A program made the position numbers and the translations under genes. The notes beneath the pieces were generated by a model. The model saw only the letters and a list, made by a program, of their open reading frames with translations, searched no databases and was not told the origin of the DNA. Of a stretch of 64,000 nucleotides of DNA, positions 59,975 through 64,000 are shown in pieces. Every line of letters begins with the position of its first letter. Position 1 is the first letter of the stretch. Origin of the DNA: Palsa-360 sp963710315 (GTDB lineage: Bacteria > Acidobacteriota > Terriglobia > Acidiferrales > UBA7541); the NCBI GenBank assembly GCA_963710315.1, contig CAVPZW010000008.1, positions 248,001 to 312,000 of the forward strand, given 5' to 3'.

Positions 59975-60064
59975 CATATCGTGATTTCCAACCTCCAGAA
60001 GACCAAGCAGGCTTGCCTCTGTTGTACCTGCTGTACGTGTGTGTCTTCTGGCGCAGGGACCTAA
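59960..60064 (+). CDS. Cysteine-rich leader peptide (candidate attenuation peptide)
   Basis: Tiny open frame of 34 codons, ATG at 59960 to TAA at 60062-60064. Six of the nine codons 19-27 are Cys (residues 19-27 read CLCCTCCTC; Cys codons from 60014 to 60040). An in-frame GTG at 59981 gives a 27-residue version and coincides with the predicted transcription start. No clear Shine-Dalgarno precedes either, so leaderless translation is possible. Between the Cys run and the stop lies a segment (60049-60059) able to pair with the 5' arm of the terminator that follows. Position, Cys run, terminator and downstream ssu-type genes fit a ribosome-mediated attenuator that senses charged tRNA-Cys. The peptide itself probably has no function. 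Confidence 0.68.
   Translation: MFLYPHIVISNLQKTKQACLCCTCCTCVSSGAGT
60049..60059 (+). promoter_or_regulatory. Candidate anti-terminator segment inside the leader
   Basis: TGGCGCAGGGA (60049-60059) can pair with the terminator 5' arm TCCCACCGCCA (60096-60106) in 9 of 11 positions. It is a near-copy of the terminator 3' arm. A ribosome at the leader stop would cover it; one stalled at the early Cys codons would leave it free. Confidence 0.55.
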
Positions 60065-60093
60065 TACTCTAGAATCATAACCAGCACTTCTAG

Positions 60094-60136
60094 AATCCCA
60101 CCGCCAGAACTAACTTGGCGGTGGGATTTTTATTTT
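60094..60136 (+). terminator. Strong intrinsic terminator between leader and ssuA (attenuator)
   Basis: AATCCCACCGCCA (60094-60106) pairs perfectly with TGGCGGTGGGATT (60116-60128) around a 9-base loop, followed by a T-rich run to 60136. It stands 30 bases after the leader stop and about 28 bases before the ssuA start, where a plain end-of-gene terminator would not be expected. A smaller hairpin TCTAGAA/TTCTAGA (60068-60074 with 60088-60094) lies just before it. Confidence 0.88.
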
Positions 60137-60163
60137 AAGGTTCAACAAGGCGGACAATTTTTG

Positions 60164-61236
60164 ATGTCAAGGGTCTCCACAACGTGGTTTAGCGGCAATG
60201 TGTTGAAGGCCGCGAGGCCGCTCGGCGTCCTCATCCTTTTGGGAATCGTCATTCTTGCCGTTCCCGCGCCCCAGGCGCAGCAGAAGCCGGTGGTCATTCG
60301 CGTGGGGTATTTCCCGAATGTCACGCACGCGCAGGCGCTGGTGGGGCGCGCAGGCGGGCAGTTTGAAAAGGCGCTTGGACCGGGTGTGCAGATCGAATGG
60401 AAGGCGTTTAATGCAGGGCCGTCCGCGATTGAAGCGCTCTTTGCCAGCGCTATCGACCTCACCTACGTAGGACCGAATCCAACGGTGACGGGCTACGTTC
60501 GATCGCAGGGCGCCGCGGTGCGCGTGATTGCCGGGGCAGCCAGCGGCGGTGCTTCGCTGGTGGTGCGGCAGGGCGCGGGAATCCAGAAGGCCGCCGATTT
60601 TCACGGGAAGAAGATTGCCACGCCGCAGCAGGGCAATTCGCAGGACATTGCGCTGCGCGCCTGGTTGCGGGCCAACGGCCTCAAGACGCGGGAAAAAGGC
60701 GGCGACGTTCAAATCATGCCGATCACCAACGCGGATCAATTCACGCTCTTCCTGAAGGGGCAGTTGGATGCGGCCTGGGCTCCCGAGCCCTGGGCGGCGC
60801 GGCTGGTGCACGAGGCGGGCGGCAAGATATTTCCTGGATGAGCGCGACTTGTGGCCGAATCGCGAGTTCGTCATTACAAACCTGGTCGTCAGTCCCAAAT
60901 TTCTCAAGGAGCATCCCGACCTGGTGAAGAATTTCTTGCGCGCTCATGTCGATCTGACGGATTGGATCAACAAGAATGCCGCGCAGGCAAAGCAAATCAT
61001 GAACCAGCAATTGCAAAAAGAAACCGGAAAATCCCTTGCCCCGGAAGTGATGGACGACGCATTTTCGCGCATGGCAGGTGACCTACGATCCGATTCGGTC
61101 GTCGCTCGCTAAGTCCACGCAACAGGCTTTCGAGGAAGGTTTTCTGGGCAAGACGCCGCCGGATATTTCCGGACTGTACGACCTGACCCTTTTGAATGAC
61201 GTGCTTCGCGAAAAGAAGGCGAGACCAATACCATGA
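60164..61236 (+). pseudogene. ssuA: SsuA-like periplasmic binding protein, two frameshifts
   Basis: Substrate-binding protein of the sulfonate/taurine/nitrate type. After a signal sequence (LGVLILLGIVILAVPAPQAQ) comes VVIRVGYFPNVTHAQALVGR, IEALFASAIDLTYVGPNPTV and IATPQQGNSQDIALRAWLRA. The first frame stops at 60841, but removing one base near 60833 continues it as IFLDERDLWPNREFVITNLV, and removing one near 61073 continues with VTYDPIRSSLAKSTQQAFEE to a TGA at 61234-61236. The repaired gene has 356 aa, normal for the family, and its stop overlaps the ssuB ATG. Coding is otherwise intact, so this may be sequence error rather than true loss. ATG 60164 or TTG 60161 as start. Confidence 0.8.
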
Positions 61237-62178
61237 CGAACTACGTTATCGACTTATTCGACCGTTCCAACGGCGGGGGCAGAGTGCAAACTGAAAACGG
61301 CGCAACGCCGGAGCCGCTGAAAACGGGCAAGAATATTTCCGCAGGCGCGGATTTCCAGAAGACAGCTGAGCCCTCGCCAAGAGAAAGCATCGAGATGAGC
61401 GGCGTTTTCCGAAGCTACGCCAATTCGCAAGGCTCGTTCACTCCCGCCCTGCAAAATATCGATCTGGAAATCGAGCAGGGCGAATTCGTCTGCATCGTCG
61501 GCCCATCCGGCTGCGGGAAATCCACGCTGCTGCATTTGCTGGCGGGCTCTGGACCGGCCCACTACCGGAGAAATTACCGTGGATGGCGGTCCCGTAAAGG
61601 GCCCCGGCACGGACCGCATATCTGCTTTTCCAGGAACTGGGACTATTTCCCTGGCTGACGGTCCGGCAAAACGTGGAATTCGGCCTGAAAATGGCCGGCG
61701 TATCGAAAACCGAGAGGAGAGATCGCGCGCGAGTTTTCCTGCGCATGGTTCACCTGTCGCATTTTGAGGATCACTACATTCATCAACTTTCCGGCGGCAT
61801 GAAGCAGCGCGTGGCTCTGGCGCGCTCGCTGGCACTGCGCCCGAAAATTCTGCTGATGGACGAGCCGTTCGCGGCGCTGGACGCGCAAACGCGCGACATG
61901 CTGCACGATGAGCTGGAACGCATCTGGAAGGAAACTTCGCCAACCATCGTTTTCGTCACCCACAACGTTCGCGAAGCCGTGCGCCTCGGCGACCGTGTGC
62001 TGCTGATGAGTTTCCGGCCCGGGCGCATCAAGAAGCCAGTTTCAGATCAGCTCTGAAGCGCCCGCGGCATGTCGAAGATTCCGACGTCGCTTACTTGTCC
62101 AAGGAAATTCTCGGACAGCTTCGGGAAGAGATCGATCGCTCGTTTAATGCGGAGTATTCCCGTGAAGAAAAGCGTTAA
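61233..62178 (+). pseudogene. ssuB: SsuB-like ABC ATPase, four frameshifts
   Basis: ATPase of the transporter. An N-terminal extension of about 55 residues precedes the ABC domain: Walker A GPSGCGKST, then after a one-base excess at about 61548 LDRPTTGEITVDGGPVKGPG, after another at about 61621 LLFQELGLFPWLTVRQNVEF (Q-loop), then LSGGMKQRVALARSLALRPK, LLMDEPFAALDAQ and VTHNVREAV. Two more extra bases near 62036 and 62064 separate the last part, which reads VEDSDVAYLSKEILGQLREE and ends at a TAA at 62176-62178. All motifs survive; the repaired product has 313 aa. The end overlaps the ssuC start, as in a working operon. Confidence 0.8.
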
Positions 62179-62929
62179 TCAATTGATTTTCGCCGCCGGC
62201 GTGCTCGCGGTGTGGGAAGCTTTGGCGCTTGCAAAAGTGTGGCCGCCTTATCTTTTCCCCACTCCGCTGGGCGTCGCGGAGTCCTTGTATGACGGTTTTA
62301 AGGATCACAGCCTCTGGATTGGCATCGGCGTGAGCATGCGGCGAGTGGTGATCGGATACGCCATCTCCGTGGTTCTTGGAATTCTTTTGGGGATGCTTCT
62401 GGCCTCCAATAAATTTCTGGAGGACACGCTGGGGCGCGTGATTCTCAGCCTGCAAAGCCTTCCCAGCGCGTGCTGGGTGCCCCTCGCGCTGCTCTGGTTT
62501 GGCTTGAGCGAAACGGCAATTATTTTCGTGACCATCACGGGTTCCTTGCTCGCAGTGACGCAGTCAACCAAGGCGGGCTTTGACAACGTGCCGCGCATTC
62601 TTTCCATGGCCGGCCGCAATTTGGGCGCGAAGGGGCCGCAATTGTTTTGGCACGTGCTGCTGCCCGCGAGCTTGCCGTATCTGCTGGATGGATTGAGGCA
62701 AGGATGGGCCTTTGCGTGGCGCTCGCTGATCACCGGCGAAATGATTTACATTTCGCTGGGCTTCGGACAGATTCTGATGGCCGGGCGCGATCTGAATGAC
62801 ATCAATCTGGTCGTTGCGGTGATGGTCTTGATCGCCCTGCTTGGGTATATCGTCGATGGCGTCGTTTTCCGCAAGCTCGATGCTTCGGTCCGGAACAAGT
62901 GGGGAATGGCTGTTGCGGCTTCCAGATAG
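62162..62929 (+). CDS. ssuC: SsuC-like ABC transporter permease
   Basis: Intact 255-aa inner-membrane permease of the sulfonate/taurine/nitrate family with about six helices (VNQLIFAAGVLAVWEALALA, RRVVIGYAISVVLGILLGML and others). The EAA loop is SMAGRNLGAKGPQLFWHVLL, followed by PASLPYLLDGLRQGWAFAWR. GGAG lies 8 bases before the GTG at 62162; an ATG at 62147 is possible. It overlaps the ssuB end. No monooxygenase (ssuD or tauD) is adjacent, so the imported compound is inferred to be an organosulfur source from the cysteine attenuator and the family. Confidence 0.88.
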   Translation: MKKSVNQLIFAAGVLAVWEALALAKVWPPYLFPTPLGVAESLYDGFKDHSLWIGIGVSMRRVVIGYAISVVLGILLGMLLASNKFLEDTLGRVILSLQSLPSACWVPLALLWFGLSETAIIFVTITGSLLAVTQSTKAGFDNVPRILSMAGRNLGAKGPQLFWHVLLPASLPYLLDGLRQGWAFAWRSLITGEMIYISLGFGQILMAGRDLNDINLVVAVMVLIALLGYIVDGVVFRKLDASVRNKWGMAVAASR

Positions 62930-62999
62930 ATCGTGAAGCTGGCTGGTGCCACTTCCTCCAGGGGCGAATCACAAAAGTATTTTCGATTTGCGAGGAACC

Positions 63000-64000
63000 T
63001 TAAGAGGCGCGAACAAGAGATTTGCCGCGCCGGTCAGCATTGATCAGAATCATCCCCGCCACTGCGAAAGCAAGCGAAAGCGCGAAATTTCCAACCCAAA
63101 TTATTCGCCCGCTCATCCCTGCCAGCAGGATTTCAAGCAGCGCAGCAGGAAGCACCCAACCGAGGACCAGTATCCACATGCCGCTGAACTGCCGCGCGAA
63201 GCACTTCCAGGCCGCCATCCCAATCAGCAATCCTGCGGGCAAAAAGATGAGCGTCTCGTACACAACTGCATATCCCTCCAGATCCGCGGTTTGGATGAAG
63301 AAGAACCTGTGCCTGAGACTGGCACCCGGACTCAGGCGATATGTTTGCGGCACGGGCATCCCATCCAAATAGATAAACGCGTCCGATCCGTCGTAAGAGG
63401 CCACGATGTCGCTGGCTTTGCCTGCCTCAAGAGCGCCGTGGATATACCAGGCGAGTTTCGATCGCCTCTCCGAAAGTGGATTGCGAAACCAGAGCACCAG
63501 GGAATCCCCTTCCTGCCGCAAATGGAAATTGATATTGTTTTCGGATTGCGAGAGGGAAACGATGTAACCGTTCGAGTCTTGCATTGCCTCGGGCGGGCGG
63601 ACAGCGATGTGGACTGTAAAGTGGCTGGACTTCTCAATCTCTCGAGTGAGATTTTCAACCGGAATTTGTGAGCTTAACCACGATGGGGAATCCGATTCGG
63701 GAATTTCACGATTTGTGATTTGCGACCGCGCTGAAGTTTTCTTGAGTGTCGGCAAGGAATTTCTTTGATCGCGGTACGGCGGCGAATCCTTGAAATCATA
63801 GGAGCCGAGCAAGCCCGCACTTGTTTCGTCTCCGGACTTTCCATCCTTCAATTCTCGAATCGCTTGCGCCGGCAGCGCCCGGTTCCAGATTTGCAAGAGA
63901 GAGACATGCCCCTTCCAAAGATGCTGCCCTGAGGCGTCATTCCCAACGACAAGCAAGCATCGCGCATCCCAATTGCTTAGGCGCGTTTGTTTTTGTAAAG
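63000..64000 (-). CDS. LamG-like and VanZ-like membrane protein (5' end beyond window)
   Basis: At least 333 codons; the frame is open to the window edge, reading RLSNWDARCLLVVGNDASGQ before the first possible TTG start at 63956, so the gene starts outside. Two segments look like concanavalin/LamG jellyroll folds (HLWKGHVSLLQIWNRALPAQ; FTVHIAVRPPEAM ... FIYLDGMPVPQ). Three membrane helices at the C-terminus (ETLIFLPAGLLIGMAAWKCF, WILVLGWVLPAALLEILLAG, WVGNFALSLAFAVAGMILIN) resemble the last helices of VanZ-type domains. Probably an envelope protein binding glycans; function unknown. Converges with ssuC. Confidence 0.7.
   Translation of the reverse strand, partial: LQKQTRLSNWDARCLLVVGNDASGQHLWKGHVSLLQIWNRALPAQAIRELKDGKSGDETSAGLLGSYDFKDSPPYRDQRNSLPTLKKTSARSQITNREIPESDSPSWLSSQIPVENLTREIEKSSHFTVHIAVRPPEAMQDSNGYIVSLSQSENNINFHLRQEGDSLVLWFRNPLSERRSKLAWYIHGALEAGKASDIVASYDGSDAFIYLDGMPVPQTYRLSPGASLRHRFFFIQTADLEGYAVVYETLIFLPAGLLIGMAAWKCFARQFSGMWILVLGWVLPAALLEILLAGMSGRIIWVGNFALSLAFAVAGMILINADRRGKSLVRAS

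Noticed and set aside
60833..62067. Programmed frameshifting in ssuA and ssuB
   Set aside because: Six separate sites without slippery sequences or stimulatory structures; error or decay is far simpler.

Overview
The window looks like a chromosomal segment of a GC-rich, Gram-negative soil bacterium, most likely an acidobacterium (Acidobacteriota, Terriglobia-like). The main evidence is three very large Oar-like TonB-dependent outer-membrane proteins, each starting with a carboxypeptidase-regulatory-like domain. PilZ proteins, a large set of GTAGC/GTGGC-flanked palindromic intergenic repeats, and a Tat-exported molybdenum hydroxylase also fit. No phage, insertion sequence or CRISPR array was seen, so this reads as core chromosome with small accessory patches. 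Species assignment is inference.

Layout. 1-9.1 kb: 3' part of dnaB, alr, then a minus-strand operon ruvX-mltG-two unknown genes, an M28-like exported protein, a LolA-like protein and ada. 9.5-18.2 kb: PilZ protein, HAD phosphatase, a two-subunit molybdopterin/2Fe-2S oxidoreductase, two secreted small beta-sandwich proteins, a LysW-like zinc ribbon with a long acidic tail, Nudix hydrolase, an amidohydrolase-fold protein that has lost its metal ligands, and a DUF4136 protein. 18.4-27.7 kb: citrate synthase, an AT-rich gene-free stretch, an ABC importer made of a fused double permease and an ATPase with an extra C-terminal domain, a lipase-maturation-factor-like membrane protein, a small unknown, and an HGSNAT-like acyltransferase.

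27.8-37.3 kb is a phosphate block: phoB-phoR, a membrane PilZ protein on the other strand, phoU1, pstS-pstC-pstA-pstB and phoU2, with Pho-box-like repeats before phoU1 and pstS. 37.3-45 kb: small zinc-binding and TPR proteins, an outer-membrane barrel, a GlcG/HbpS-like protein, a Tat-type FAD oxidoreductase followed by a pentaheme cytochrome c and divergent from a TetR regulator with a clear operator, and a SulP anion transporter. 45.3-59.5 kb: an Oar-like receptor divergent from a two-component system, then two closely related Oar-like receptors in tandem.

59.6-62.9 kb is the most interesting part. A tRNA-Cys gene is followed by a 34-codon open frame with six Cys codons in a nine-codon stretch, an anti-terminator segment, a strong intrinsic terminator, and then an ABC transporter of the sulfonate/taurine type (ssuA-ssuB-ssuC). 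This is the layout expected for cysteine-responsive transcription attenuation of a sulfur-scavenging operon. ssuA and ssuB carry six single-base insertions that interrupt otherwise well-preserved coding, which could be sequence error or recent decay. The window ends inside a LamG/VanZ-like membrane protein.
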